A stretch of 64,000 nucleotides of DNA from Elmis aenea (GCA_947652605.1 CANTFG010000191.1:1-64000); one strand, 5' to 3'; shown: positions 21,481 through 32,555, numbered from the stretch's first letter. Notes: generated from the sequence alone by a model not told the origin. Numbers and translations: made by a program.

Positions 21481-21620
21481 ATGGCGCCCGGGCAGGGACT
21501 ACGTCACAAAACGGCGCCCGAGCAAGGACTACGTCACAAAATGGCGCCCGAGCAGGGACTATGTCACAAAATGGCGCCCGAGCAGGGACTACGTCACAAA
21601 ATGGCGCCCGAGCAGGGACC
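21481..21620 (+). repeat. Tandem array of five primer-binding-site-like units, 30-bp period
   Basis: Four complete 30-bp units and a fifth partial one start at 21481, 21511, 21541, 21571 and 21601. Each contains TGGCGCCCGAGCAGGGAC or a near variant, followed by TACGTCACAAAA. The 18-base core differs from the classic tRNA-Lys primer site at one position. A partial TACACGTCACAAA precedes the array. The TACGTCA part is also a CRE-like palindrome half. Confidence 0.85.
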
Positions 21621-21746
21621 AAGAGCTATTTAAAACCGTTAACACGCTCACCAAATCCGTAAATACCCGTCTACCGTTACCATCCATATCCAAACCACAA
21701 AACGATTCTCCAAGTAATCCATAAGATCTTCCCGAGCCGAATCCTC

Positions 21747-22511
21747 ATGGCCATGGCCCGCAATTCCGAAAACAAAGGGCGTGGTGAGGGTTACCACAGC
21801 GACACTGAAAAAGAAGGCGTTGGGTTAGAAATAACTGACCCAAGAGTAGGATGGCTTTACAAACTCAAGAAGGAAGACCTAGCCGTCGAACTACGACGGT
21901 ATAACCTAGAGACTGGTGGTCGAATGGAAGAGATGCGGCAACGTCTAAGTGCCTTTCTCAAAAGTCGATACCAGGAGCAATCAACACCAGACCCCGAGGT
22001 AAGACCAACGATCCGAGTCCAAGACGCAAACATCTGCGACCAGGTCCGAAAATGAAACATCCACTTCGATGGCAGAACCGACCCCGTAATGTTCTTGGAA
22101 AGAATCGAAGAACTCCGCCAGTGCTATGACTTTACCGATAGACAGTTGCTGCCCACCTTGCCCGAGTTACTACGTGGGGCAGCTCTATTGTGGTACCGCA
22201 GTAACCGATCATTTTGGCCCACCTGGGGAGACTTTCTGGCCGATTTCGAAAGTTTTTACCTGCCAGCCGACTACCGCCTTAACCTGGAGGAAGAGATTGC
22301 ACGCCGGGTCCAACAGCCCAGAGAATCTGGTAAAGACTTCGTGGTTGAACTGCAAACGTTAATCAGACGTCATGGTTCAATAAATTCAAGCCAATCGTTA
22401 TTACGCTTGTACCGTAACCTCCGACCAGAATACCGGCAGTACATACGACGTACCGATTTCACCAGTATTGCCGAACTAGTCCGACGAATCGAAGAGTTTG
22501 AGCAAGTCTAG
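21747..22511 (+). pseudogene. Gag (matrix/capsid-like part) with one nonsense codon
   Basis: Begins MAMARNSENKGRGEG at 21747. Around residue 35, VGWLYKLKKEDLAVELRRY and MRQRLSAFLKSR form a SAP-like helix pair common in insect gypsy Gag. An in-frame TGA at 22053 interrupts it. The capsid-like part then reads MFLERIEELRQCYDF, LLRGAALLWYRSNRSFW and FYLPADYRLNLEEEIARRVQ, the usual Gag pattern with a tryptophan-tyrosine pair. It ends at a TAG at 22509. The same frame continues, through stops, to the zinc knuckles at 22671. Confidence 0.8.
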
Positions 22512-22670
22512 AAGTAAATAAACCGAGGTCGACTAGCCAACTCATTTTCACCAAGACCCCGTCCTAGCCATCAAATCGCTACCATAACAAAAGACTTTCC
22601 TCCACCAAACCGAACCCCTTTAATACCTACCGCATTTAGTTCTAGCCTAAAGAATTACGATCGAGGAAGC

Positions 22671-22800
22671 TGCTGCTGGAGATGTGGCCTAAGGGGACAC
22701 TTCATGGACAATTGTGACCAGCCCGCCAAATTGTTCTGTTCGAGGTGTGGTAGAATCGGAATCCTGTCCAGGGACTGTCGATGTCCAGGCCGACCCGCGG
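22671..22800 (+). pseudogene. Gag nucleocapsid zinc knuckles
   Basis: Same frame as Gag. The first knuckle, CWRCGLRGHFMDNC, is a perfect CX2CX4HX4C. The second, CSRCGRIGILSRDC, keeps the three cysteines but has Ile in place of the His. The segment ends at the frameshift heptamer. Confidence 0.8.
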
Positions 22801-22805
22801 GAAAC
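22799..22805 (+). promoter_or_regulatory. Candidate -1 ribosomal frameshift heptamer GGGAAAC
   Basis: The heptamer reads G GGA AAC in the Gag frame. Protease lies in the -1 frame, which is open across the site. X XXY YYZ is the canonical -1 slippery form. The gypsy element at 39.3 kb has G GGA AAA at the same place after its knuckles. Confidence 0.6.
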
Positions 22806-24069
22806 CAGGGCGAAGCTGGCGCAAGTCGAGGCCGCGCCAGTTTCCACCAGTAACGGCCTCTCCAAAACCGAACCGATACCCCGTCACGAGTCGTCTAACA
22901 ACCCTTCACCGTCCAACCAGTCACGGAGGCCGCCTTTACCTACAAATCAGCATCGGAGATGTCATCTATAAAGCTTTAATCGATACTGGTTCCGAAGCCT
23001 CCTACATTAACCGTCGAGTGGCCCAATATTGCAACCGTCAAAATTTGGAGGTCCGCTCAAGGCATGTCCAAGTCAATCTAGCCGATGGAACCGCCGTCCG
23101 AAGTGAGAAAGAATACCGTATCCCATGCAACCTGGATGGAGTACCCACAACACATACGTTCTTATACCTGGCCAACCTGTCCGAAGAAATAATTCTTGGC
23201 ATGGATTTTCTCCGCAAGCACAATTGTATCATAAACACCCAAAACCAAACCGTATCTGTTTTCAACAACCTAGCCACCCTTTCAATTATCCCCACCAACA
23301 ATAACTTGTCCGATACCGTACACGAAAAGACCTTACTAGATAAATTCCTCGACCAAGAACTACGTTCCTTCAACAAAATCCAGGGCACTACCGATCGTGT
23401 CGAGCATGTGATCCGTCTGTCAAATACGACCCCGATCAAACAGCGGTACCGACCCCAAACATGGAGTTCACCAGTGGTTATCGTCAGTAAAAAGAATGGT
23501 CAGAAAAGGTTCTGCATCGACTTCAGGAAGGTCAACGAGGTGACTACCAAGGATGCCTACCCGATACCGTACATAAGTTCCATCTTGGACAAATTGCGAA
23601 AAACCCGTTACATCTCCACATTGGACCTGAAACAAGGCTACTGGCAGATACTGTTGGCACCAGACAGTAAACCCATTACCGCTTTTACTGTTCCTGGACG
23701 TCGGTTATACCAATTCAAGATGATGCCATTTGGACTTCACTCCGCTCCTGCTAGCTTCCAGCGCTTACTTGATTCCATTATCGGACCCGATATGGAACCA
23801 AAGGCATTTGATACCAAGATGATATAATCGTCCTGGGGAAGACATTCGAGGAGCACCTGGACAACTTACACGAAGTGTTCGCCCGCCTCCGAAGTGCCAA
23901 TCTCAAGTTAAATCCCGAAAAATGCCAGTTCTGCCAGAAAACTCTAAAATACCTTGGTCACGTCGTCACCGCCGAAGGCATTCACACCGATCCCGACAAA
24001 GTGAATGCTATAAAGGAAATTCCATCTCAATACAATCGTCGCGACCTACGTCGTTTCCTAGGCGTCACT
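22799..24069 (+). pseudogene. Pol: protease and partial RT, frameshifted and truncated
   Basis: The -1 frame encodes a retropepsin (ALIDTGSEASYI at about 22976, then ILGMDFLRKHN) followed by RT. RT motifs are WSSPVVIVSKKNG, FCIDFRKVNEVT, YISTLDLKQGYWQI and FKMMPFGLHSAPASFQRLLD. About 30 residues are missing just before WSSPVV, where the first RT block normally sits. Near 23812-23820 the Y of the YLDD box is destroyed and the frame shifts. Frame 1 continues DDIIVLGKTFEEHL, KYLGHVVTAEGIHTDPDK and RDLRRFLGV. The sequence ends at the Merlin junction. Confidence 0.85.
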
Positions 24070-24698
24070 TCATGTTTTTGGATAATAGGAAGAAGCGTAG
24101 CAGCATCCCTTCTATTATTTTGACATATTTCCACTCTAAATTCACCGCCACGACGTGGAACATCTTTAACAGCAATTTCTACCATTCCAAAAATCCAAGT
24201 ACCTTCAACTATCCGTCCTTTATTATATTTACGTTTACCAATTTTCGCTTCATCAATTTCTACAACAACGCCATCGCCGCCAATTTTCCTTTCACTTTGA
24301 TGTTTCATGCACCAATCCATAGTCACTTCTCTGCAATAAGATAACCAATCTGCTACGGTTTCTGAAGATGTAGAATCTGTAGAAGTTTCTCTAATAATTC
24401 TGTCGTAGTTAACGTCGCCGATAGAAAACATGTATGTTATTATCATAATCCGATCCATTGAAATGGATGCGTTAAAAAACCAAAAACTCTTTGATGCAGT
24501 TTTTGAAACGTCATGTTCATTTACCCCACGTTTCCGACACCTGTATTCAATTGATCCCCTGTCATTTCTAAGTCGCATATGCATTTCCTCGCCGCATATA
24601 TGACAAGATGGTGTTTTCATAATTAATCCTTTAGATACTAAAAAGTCCACGAATTGTTCTCTGTTATCCACTAAACGTATCAACTTTCGGAAGTTCAT
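24070..24698 (-). pseudogene. Merlin (IS1016-like) transposase, C-terminally truncated
   Basis: Starts at ATG 24698 (MNFRKLIRLVDNREQFVDFL). A zinc-ribbon-like segment CHICGEEM...YRCRKRG (about residues 30-55) precedes the nuclease core. VVVEIDEAKIGKRKYNKGR followed by VEGTWIFGMVE holds the first catalytic Asp and is the signature of the IS1595/ISXO2-type domain found in Merlin elements. The frame is intact up to DAATLLPIIQKHE and is then cut by the gypsy sequence, so the remaining catalytic residues are missing. Cause and order of the junction are not clear. Confidence 0.8.
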
Positions 24699-24926
24699 CT
24701 TGTTGTTAAATACGTCACCACACCACCAACAGCTTACCACCTCAATATATACACCACCAATCGTAACGTAAACCGAACCGAAACCGATTGTACACGTAAC
24801 CGAACATGTTCATTGGTTTTCGCGTGGTTTTGAACCTTGTTTAGTTTTGTGTTGACGTTTCGAAGATTTGGTGGTGTTTTTCAAAAACGCGCGCGAGTCA
24901 AGAACGCCGAGACCGATAATGCCATT

Positions 24927-25793
24927 ATGGCTGGTATTTTCGCCAGACTGAAGATAACTGATCCGACTGCTGTCTCACCCCTACATTTAGCTAAGGTCAA
25001 CCATCCTGTCACGGTACCCATCGGTTTCAGACATGTTCCTGAATATGTCGATCGAGTATGGGACACCATGAAAGCTATTGGAACAAGGCCTTTCGGCCAG
25101 CTCAACACACCTGAGAACAAAGACATCTTTAAGAAAGGTGTTCTCATCCTCTCGGAGGTAAAAGTTTGCTACGCTTAGCGAGCGCACCAAGACAAACCCG
25201 ACGAAGATTTACCCTCCAAGAAGCTTTACAATACAGAAGAATTAAACGATTTCAATAATATGGCGTCTATCCTCCCTTATCCTCTAGCTATAATGCTCGA
25301 GTGTATCGGGAATTGCACCGATAGATCGCAGATTGTTACACCCGTTCTTGCTGTTATCGAACAAGACGATTATATCGCAGCTTCTGGTGCTATTACCTAC
25401 TTACCCAGGCAATTGCTACCCCTACTGAGGTTATTAAGAGCTGGAGTTCCCGTAAATGGTGAAGTGCACCAACTTGCGCTAGCACTCGCCGACCTCCCTG
25501 GCCTTAACTGGGAAGAATACGCTGGACTTGTGATTCCGCCCAATCTAGAAGGCCCGCTTATGGTTAGACTCACCCAAAGATGTTTCGACTTCTGGGTCGA
25601 AAACGTTGGACGCAACGGTAAAATCCGATGGACTGACCGCGAGTTTAGAATATTTTCTAAAATCGTCCAATCTATGAACTCGAAAAAGGGTTTCAACATC
25701 TCAACTGACCTATCACCAGGTCAAGGAACACTCAGTCAGACAATTCAAGTGACTGATTGGACTGTCAAAGCCAGGCTAACTAGGGCTGCGTAA
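24927..25793 (+). pseudogene. Unassigned ORF of about 289 codons with one nonsense codon; possible endogenous viral element
   Basis: I do not recognise this protein. One frame runs from ATG 24927 to TAA 25793 with a single TAG at 25176-25178. The same frame is open upstream to 24837. It is GC-richer than its surroundings and has a compact globular composition: ITDPTAVSPLHLAKVNHPVT near the start, YLPRQLLPLLRLLRAGVPV in the middle, and RCFDFWVENVGRNGKIRW toward the end. There is no signal peptide, membrane segment or TE motif. Size and composition would suit a nucleocapsid-type viral protein, but that is inference. A host pseudogene is the alternative. It sits between a Merlin fragment and noncoding DNA. 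Confidence 0.4.
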
Positions 25794-25850
25794 ACGTCAA
25801 AACAAAACTAAACAAGGATAAAAGCCAGGCTAACTACGGCTGCGTAAGCG
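25764..25850 (+). repeat. Short direct duplication across the ORF 3' end
   Basis: AAAGCCAGGCTAACTAGGGC with TGCGTAA (from 25769) recurs with one change from about 25821, about 52 bases apart. It includes the stop codon of the preceding ORF. Confidence 0.75.
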
Positions 25851-26190
25851 TAGGAATACGAGTTACCGAGCATAACCTAACAAAAAGTAACACCTTCTAA
25901 AACCAGCTAAATATTTAAAAAATACAAGCCTACCTGTTCAGTTGTGATTACATAGCACTTACTTTAATATAACTGTAAGTTTACCCCACTCACTACGTGA
26001 TTTACTACTGGGGGGCAGTACGGAAGTATACCCCACGCAAGCCATGGAATTTTTAAACAAGAAGATTATTTTAAGGCGATTTTGAATTATGCAATTTTTA
26101 ATTGCGTGATAAAATATCGTCCGTGCGCTACTAGCCTGAGTCATTTAAGTTAAGGGTAACATAATTTTACATTGTTTTTAAGCTGTTCGG
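25851..26190. other. No gene recognised
   Basis: AT-rich noncoding DNA. It ends in a polypyrimidine-type run that forms the splice acceptor of the next feature. Confidence 0.5.
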
Positions 26191-26197
26191 TTTTCAG

Positions 26198-26372
26198 TAA
26201 CGAGGTAGAAAAAGAAAATGGCGCCGCCCCCGCTGCCGCAACCGCCGTCGCACCCGCCGTGGCTGCCGCTGCCCCCGCCGTGGCCACCGAGGCCGCCGCC
26301 GCCAAAAAAAAAAACCGCATACCGGTGCCTTTCGGTGTGACCTCTTTTCATCCTTTTGACTGTATAATGTAA
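26198..26372 (+). CDS. Candidate alanine-rich terminal exon
   Basis: GTTCGGTTTTCAG ending at 26197 is a good splice acceptor. After it, one frame reads NEVEKENGAAPAAATAVAP, an alanine run, then KKKNRIPVPFG and FHPFDCIM before a TAA at 26370. AATAAA follows at 26376-26381. The GCC-rich core (about 26220-26305) is strikingly GC-rich in an AT-rich region. This looks like the last coding exon of a host gene on the plus strand, although no other exon is visible. A low-complexity GCC expansion is the alternative. Confidence 0.35.
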
Positions 26373-26382
26373 AAAAATAAAT

Positions 26383-28245
26383 AATGAAATCCTTGTCATT
26401 CGACAGAGGGTTCTTATAAATGAGCTGCAATTGCCAAAAGGTTTCCCACCCCTGTAGTAGATTTCTGAACTTAAAAATATATACTGCCCGCTTCTGTGGC
26501 TTTATACATATATAGTTGTAAAATCAGTTGTTTTTGAATCGATAATCTGCCTAAATCGGTGTTTCTTAACGTTTTTGAGCCACGACCCAAATTAGGGCAA
26601 TAGTTTGGGATTTTGGGACCCAAGCAAAGATTAGTAAAATGAGATGTACATATTTTTATGCGTTTTTAAGGTATTATATGTTACCTGTCAGTTGCTCAAC
26701 TTTGGGAAGAGTCCGTTGAAATTGGTGTACACGAACTGTAAGAACTCTAATAACACCATTACCGTATTAAAATTTGTGGTCCAGCCTTAATTCTCCACTC
26801 TAACAACAGAACCTCCCTAGGTCGATCTTCCTCCATAACTCGATTTTTATTAGGCCCCCTGGAAAGTCGAGTAGGAGAGGTTTCACTTGTATAAGGAAAG
26901 TCATGAGTTCTTCTATTGTTAGGTGTAGGACTCATAAAGAAAATGTATTGTTAAAAACAGGGTTGGGCAAAATTTGATTTTTATTTAAAAAATCAAAAAT
27001 CATTGATTTAAACTTAAAAAATCTAGAATTTTTGTTTTCTTTTTGATTTTTTTTAGCAAGCTTGACTATTTCCCTTTTTACAACTAATTTATTCATTATT
27101 CATCCTGCATTATATCTTCTACACAGCTTCATTCAAAAAATATCAACAAATGAAACATGTTTTTTTTTACTAAAAATTTCTCATAAACTTTTATTCCTGA
27201 TAAAAGTTGGTGGATGACCCAAACTAATAAAAAGATGTAAAAAATTTCACAAAAATGTACCTATACGTTACCAGATTTTAGCGATTTCGAAAATATTCAC
27301 GAGAGTAATATAGGGCATAAAGGGCCTTATTTTAAGAGTTACAAAAAAAACTTCATAGGGAAATATTGTTTAGAATTCAAAAATACTACCAAAGGTGAAA
27401 TATGAAGTTAACATTTTTATTTTAATTTTTGAAGTAATTTTAACATCCAAAAAGTGTCCTTATTTTAAGAACTTAAAAAAAGGAAAAAAATAATAAGAAT
27501 TTAAAAATGTTACTCTATAAAATATCGTTTTCTCTGAGTTTTTTTTAAAATCTCCTAAAATAAATAAAATCGCCAAAAGTTAAGTGTCATATAAATTTTT
27601 ATCGAGCTTTTCTTTTACTTAAATTAAGTTTTATTTCATGCACCAACTTTTCTCAAGTATAACATTTTCCGAGAAATTGATAATAAAAAACTTTTCCCTT
27701 AGTTGCAAACTTTTCGAATGCTGACACTACTATAAAATTCAAAAATTAAATTTTAATGTCAAATTTCGGATTGTCATATTTTTGATTACTAAACAATTTT
27801 TTCTTTAAGTCTTAAAATAGTGGCACTTTACTTTTGCGAATATTTTTAAAATCGTTAAAATCTAGTGTCACAATTTTTTTTCTTTTACTCAAAAACTGTA
27901 GGTTTTACGAGAAAAGATAAACAATAAAAAAAGTTTTTAAAGAAATCAATAATCTACAACAATAGAATTGTATAATATTGAGCGTAACGGATTATATATA
28001 CTAACATACTCTTTTAATATTATATTTTATTTTCTATTTCACATAGCCCAGAGAGTCCTATTGTGCCAGTGAAAGTGAATGGATGTGTGTGCAACTAACA
28101 AATATACATACATACACCTAAACTGGACCCGGTCGTGACCGGGGAAGTGATACTTAGTGTTCAGTGGTGATACTGATATCGCTAGTAACGGAACTTTATT
28201 ATCGTCTATACGAATAGAAAAAGTCTGCGGCGCATAGCGCACGCT
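26383..28245. other. AT-rich noncoding; hAT-like end and Jockey 5' leader
   Basis: GTGTTTCTTAACGTTTTTGA followed by GCCACGACCCAAA (about 26560-26592) has the form of hAT MITE ends, but no partner end was found. The 27.0-28.0 kb part is extremely AT-rich without coding. From about 28025 the sequence is the probable 5' leader of the Jockey element. Confidence 0.45.
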
Positions 28246-29510
28246 ATGCATTCATCACAGAATGCTAATTTGGGGTATGTAACTACTTATCTTACCCCTG
28301 GACAGCCCCAAACAAAATTACAACAACCTCTAACTGCCATTCAATGTTCTAATACAACGCCAATGCAATCCCAAACATTTGAATACCTTAGTGACAGTGA
28401 TAATGAAACCGACAAACACTCTTGGCAAAAATTCAAAAAAAGAAAAAGGCAAAGTCAAGAATATGATGCCACTAACCCAATCATACAAACTAACGTTAAA
28501 AACAGATTTAGTGTTCTAGCCACGAACGACACCGATAATAATACACAAACACACCAACCAAAGACGCCAAAACCCCCACCGATTTTCATCTATGGGGTAA
28601 CTAATTTCAAAAAAATGGCTGATAGCATAGAGACAGTAATTGAAAACGAACAATATTATACTAAAACACTAGCCAATAACACAGTAAAAGTCCACACATA
28701 TACCGTTGAGGCTTACCGAATACTTGCCAATTACTTTAAAGACGAAAATATCATACACCATACTTACCAAATCAAACAAGACCGTGCGTATCGAGAAGTT
28801 ATCAAAAACCTTCATCCTTCAATACCGACGGATGACATTAAAACAGACATCAAAGGAAAAAACCATAAAGTACGCAACGTCATGAACGTGAAACATAGAA
28901 TAACTAAGGTCCCACTACCAATTTTCTTCATTGACTTAGAACCAAATGAGAATAACAAAAAAATATTTGACGTTCAATATCTATGCAACATGAGAATCAA
29001 AGTGGAACCTCCAAGAAACAATAAACAAATAATTCAATGTACTCGATGTCAAACCTACGGCCACTCCAAAGCATACTGCTACCGACCTTTCCTCTGTGTC
29101 AAGTGTGGCGAACACCACAACACGAAAGATTGCACCAAACCAAGAAATACAACTGCAAAATGTGCTCTCTGTGATGGCAGTCACACTGCAAACTACAAAG
29201 GCTGCACGGTCTACAAGGATTTACAACGAATGAGAAATGGCGGCATAACGAACTCATTCAAAACTAATAATCATCCAAACGTAACACATAGAACAGACAA
29301 TACTCCAACAACAACAAATTTATTAAATCACCCTATTCAAAAGAGAACATAAATATGCTCAAGTAGCACAAACAGAAACAGAAAAGTCAAACGTATCGCT
29401 TTCAGTATTTCTTAAAAAATTTGAAGCAATGTTCACACAACTAATGAACCAAAATAATATGATCATAAACCTTATCTCGTCAATTCTTAACAATAAAACC
29501 CACAATGCTT
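28246..29510 (+). pseudogene. Jockey-clade ORF1 (Gag-like) protein
   Basis: Starts MHSSQNANLGYVTTYL. The order is a low-complexity charged N-terminus, a PRE/C2HC-type region (FKDENIIHHTYQIKQDRAYR, VIKNLHPSIPTDDI, GHKV-like KNHKVRNVMN) and three zinc knuckles: CTRCQTYGHSKAYC, CVKCGEHHNTKDC and CALCDGSHTANYKGC. This is the domain order of Jockey and I-type ORF1, which binds RNA. The first frame stops at 29350. The true C-terminus continues in the next frame from 29345 (EHKYAQVAQTETEK ... FLKKFEAMFTQLMNQ) to a stop at about 29510, so there is a +1 frameshift near 29340. Confidence 0.85.
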
Positions 29511-29998
29511 AAGTCCTTCAGAATAGCACCGTGGAACGCCAACGGACTGGCGCAGCATCGCCATGAAATAGAGACATTCATCAACCTGAACAAAATCGAC
29601 ATTACCCTTATAGCTGAAACTCATTTTACCTCGAAAAATTACTTCAAAATCAATAATTACAGTACATACCACACACAGCACCCCGATGGAACTACCATCA
29701 TAATGTCACCCAAGAAACCCTACCTCTACAATGGAAAAACTAACTGGGAGCTGTTTAAAGAGCACCTAAAAGTAAACAATGAAGTTAAACTTCCCCTAAA
29801 ATCAAAAACAGACATCGAAACTGCCGTAGAAACAAAAATGCCTTACTCCCAAATACTCACACAAAATCAGCAGCCACCTAACATAGCTGAACAGTTATCA
29901 ATCTTTTTGAATGAGTTCAATACAATGTTTAACCAACTAATCAATCAAAACAGCATGATATTAAACATGCTAAATACTGTCATAAGCAAAATTCCCCA
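29505..29998 (+). pseudogene. Mosaic insert: second ORF2 start, linker and ORF1 C-terminus
   Basis: One frame joins three parts. It begins LKSFRIAPWNANGLAQHRHE, an endonuclease N-terminus that duplicates the one at 29999. After about 60 residues it jumps to KTNWELFKEHLKVNNEVKLP, which belongs after the endonuclease domain. It then becomes FLNEFNTMFNQLINQNSMIL, a second ORF1 C-terminus diverged from the one at 29400. It reads like the scar of recombination or template switching between related Jockey copies, including an internal endonuclease deletion. Confidence 0.75.
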
Positions 29999-31340
29999 TT
30001 GATGGACTCATTACAAATTGCACTTTGGAACGCCAATGGGCTATCAAACCATAAGTTGGAACTAGAAAATTTTCTACAAATACACAAAATAGATATTGCA
30101 TTAATATCGGAAACCCACTTTACCACTAAGACAGTATTCAAAATACCATATTATAAAGTCTATCACATTCCCCACCCAGATGATACAGCACACGGAGGTG
30201 CAGCCGTTATAATTCGAAATACTATTATTCACCATGAACTGCCTCACAATCAGACGGAAAAAATACAAGCCGCCAATGTTCAAATTGACACTAATCCATG
30301 GCCTTTTACAATATCCGCTATCTACTGTCCTCCAAGACACGCTAAATCTGCCGAGACATACGCAAACCTTTTTCAGTCTCTAGGACCCAAATTTCTTATA
30401 GGGGGAGACTGGAATGCCAAACATACGGATTGGGGAGCGAGACTTATAACACCAAAGGGAAGAAATCTTTTACATGCCATAACAGGGCAAAACTGTAAAT
30501 ATCTCACCACTAGCGAACCGACGTATTGGACAAATGATATCAACAAAGTTCCAGATTTATTAGACTTCTTTGTATTTAAAGGCATAACGACAAACTACAT
30601 CCAGATAGAATCGAACAACGAGCTATCCTCCGATCACACACCAGTTATTGCAACTCTAAGTACACACGTGATAAGTAAACCAACCACTCCAAAACTTACT
30701 ACAAAAGAAACGAACTGGAACAGCTTTCGTTCATACATAGAGGAACATATAACTTTGAACTTAAGAATAAAAAAACCTGACGAACTGGATGATGTAACGC
30801 AGTACTTTACCTCCTTAATTCAAGAGGCAGCCTGGCATTCAACACCTACCCTAACAAGAGAAGTCAAGAAAACAGACAACATCCCCCTCCACATACGCGA
30901 GTTGGTAACTGAAAAACGCAGAGCACGGAGCAGATGGCAGAGATCACGAAATAACGACGACAAACTTATTTACAATAGACTAAGACGAAAACTACATAAT
31001 GCCTTAACAGATGTAAGAAACATGACCTTTGAACACTATATTTCCGCTCTCTCTAAAGACGATAATTCTATCTGGAAGGCTACAAAAAAGTTCAAGAGAC
31101 CACAAATATCAATACCGCCCATAAGAAAAACTGATAGAAGCTGGGCCAAAAATGACACAGAGAAAGCCACCACGTTCGCCGAACATCTCGCCCAAGTATT
31201 TACACCATATGAAGCTAACGCACACAACAACGATAGCGAAATTGAAAGATTCCTAGAAATACCATGCCAGATGTCTTTACCTATCAAACCTGTCTCCCCT
31301 AAAGAAGTCGCACAAGAAATCAAAAATATAAACCAGCATA
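29999..31340 (+). pseudogene. Jockey ORF2 endonuclease domain
   Basis: Starts MMDSLQIALWNANGLSNH. Apurinic-endonuclease-type motifs follow: ALISETHFT (catalytic Glu), YKVYHIPHPD, HGGAAVIIRN, SAIYCPPRH, FLIGGDWNAKHTDWG (Asp-x-Asn), PTYWTNDINKVPDLLDFFV and SSDHTPVIATL (terminal SDH). All catalytic residues are present. A linker then leads to the RT frame, but a frameshift near 31340 separates them. Confidence 0.9.
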
Positions 31341-32555
31341 AGCACCTGGTTATGACCTCATTACCGGCAAAATACTCAGACAACTACCAAAAAAAGCAAT
31401 AGTACTGCTAACAACAATATATAACAGTATGCTCCGATTGAGTTACTACCCACTGATATGGAAATTCGCCCAGATCATAATGATACCCAAACCTGGGAAA
31501 CCAGTAAACGAAATGGGCTTTTATCGTCCGATAAGTTTACTGCCCATGGCATCGAAACTGTTTGAAAAACTCTTACTTAAAAGAATTAAAAATGACAATG
31601 ACCTAGACTTGTCAACTGTTATCCCTGATTTCCAATTCGGATTTAGATAAAGGCACTCCACAATTCAACAAACACACAGAATTGTAAATAAAATCTCAAA
31701 AAGCCTTGAAGAAAAAACGTGCACGGCTGTGTTCCTTGATGTTGAACATTCATTCGACAAAGTATGGCATACTGGCCTGCTATATAAAATTAAAGTCATT
31801 CCCTGGCCCATATTATTTACTAATAAAATCCTACATCACCGAAAGGTACTTTCAGGTTGGACGCGGTACTGCATACTCCAATTGCTGTCATGCTAAATCA
31901 GGCGTGCCACAGGGAAGCGTGCTGGGCCCGGTATTGTATTTGGTCTACACTGCGGACTTGCCTACAACCGATACCACAACCATTGCAACTTTTGCGGACG
32001 ACACGGCCCTGCTAACAACAAACAAAGACCCAGTTGTAGCAACACAACAGCTCCAGAGCCACCTGGACCTTCTTCAGCAATGGTTCAGAACGTGGAGAAT
32101 CAAAATAAACAGATCAAAATCAGTACAGGTCACATTCACAACAAAACAAGTAACTTGTCCACCAGTGACCTTGAATAACACTCAAACACCGGTCCAAACC
32201 GAAGCAAGATACTTGGGTTTGCATCTAGACCGAAGACTAACGTGGCAAAAGCATGTAAAAACAAAACGACAGCAATTAAACCTAAAACTACAACTGTCAT
32301 GGCTCCTGGGTGGTAAATCTAAGCTATCTCTAGAAAACAAATTATTACTATACAAGTGTATAATTAAACCAATTTGGACATACGGGATCCAATTGTGGGG
32401 TTGCACAAAACCATCAAATACAAAAATCATCCAGCGGTTCCAATCCAAGATCTTGCGCTCCATGGCCAACGCACCTTGGTACGTCTCCAACATTACGCTC
32501 CACAATGACCTACGGGTGCCATTCGTCATTAGCGAATTGTGCAAAAAGAAACTCA
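31341..32555 (+). pseudogene. Jockey ORF2 reverse transcriptase, frameshifted and 3' truncated
   Basis: Frame 1 carries APGYDLITGKIL, FAQIIMIPKPGKP, YRPISLLPMASKLFEKLLLK and FQFGFR, then a TAA at 31648 in place of the usual Gln or Lys before RHST. VFLDV-HSFDKVWH lies just downstream, and another shift leads to frame 2: SGVPQGSVLGPVLYLVYTADL and ATFADDTALLTT (catalytic FADD), then YLGLHLDRRLTWQKH and IQLWGC. Homology ends around 32555, where unrelated non-LTR sequence takes over in the same frame. At least two frameshifts and one stop show it is dead. Confidence 0.85.

Larger units (their letters stand above)
20335..24069 (+). mobile_element. Ty3/gypsy retrotransposon, 5' half only
   Basis: Order: 5' LTR, primer-binding region with a tandem array, gag with zinc knuckles, protease and the first two thirds of RT. 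It stops abruptly at about 24069, where a Merlin transposase fragment begins in opposite orientation. RNase H, integrase and the 3' LTR are missing. The RT motifs and the gag-pol overlap resemble those of the second gypsy element at 39.3 kb, but the two LTRs are unrelated. Confidence 0.85.

Noticed and set aside
21481..21620. 30-bp repeats as a CRISPR array
   Set aside because: No spacers. The unit is a primer-binding site, and the context is a gypsy leader.
26178..26430. Glycine/arginine-rich minus-strand frames at the GCC-rich island
   Set aside because: They are antisense readings of the GCC run. The plus strand has the splice acceptor and polyadenylation signal.
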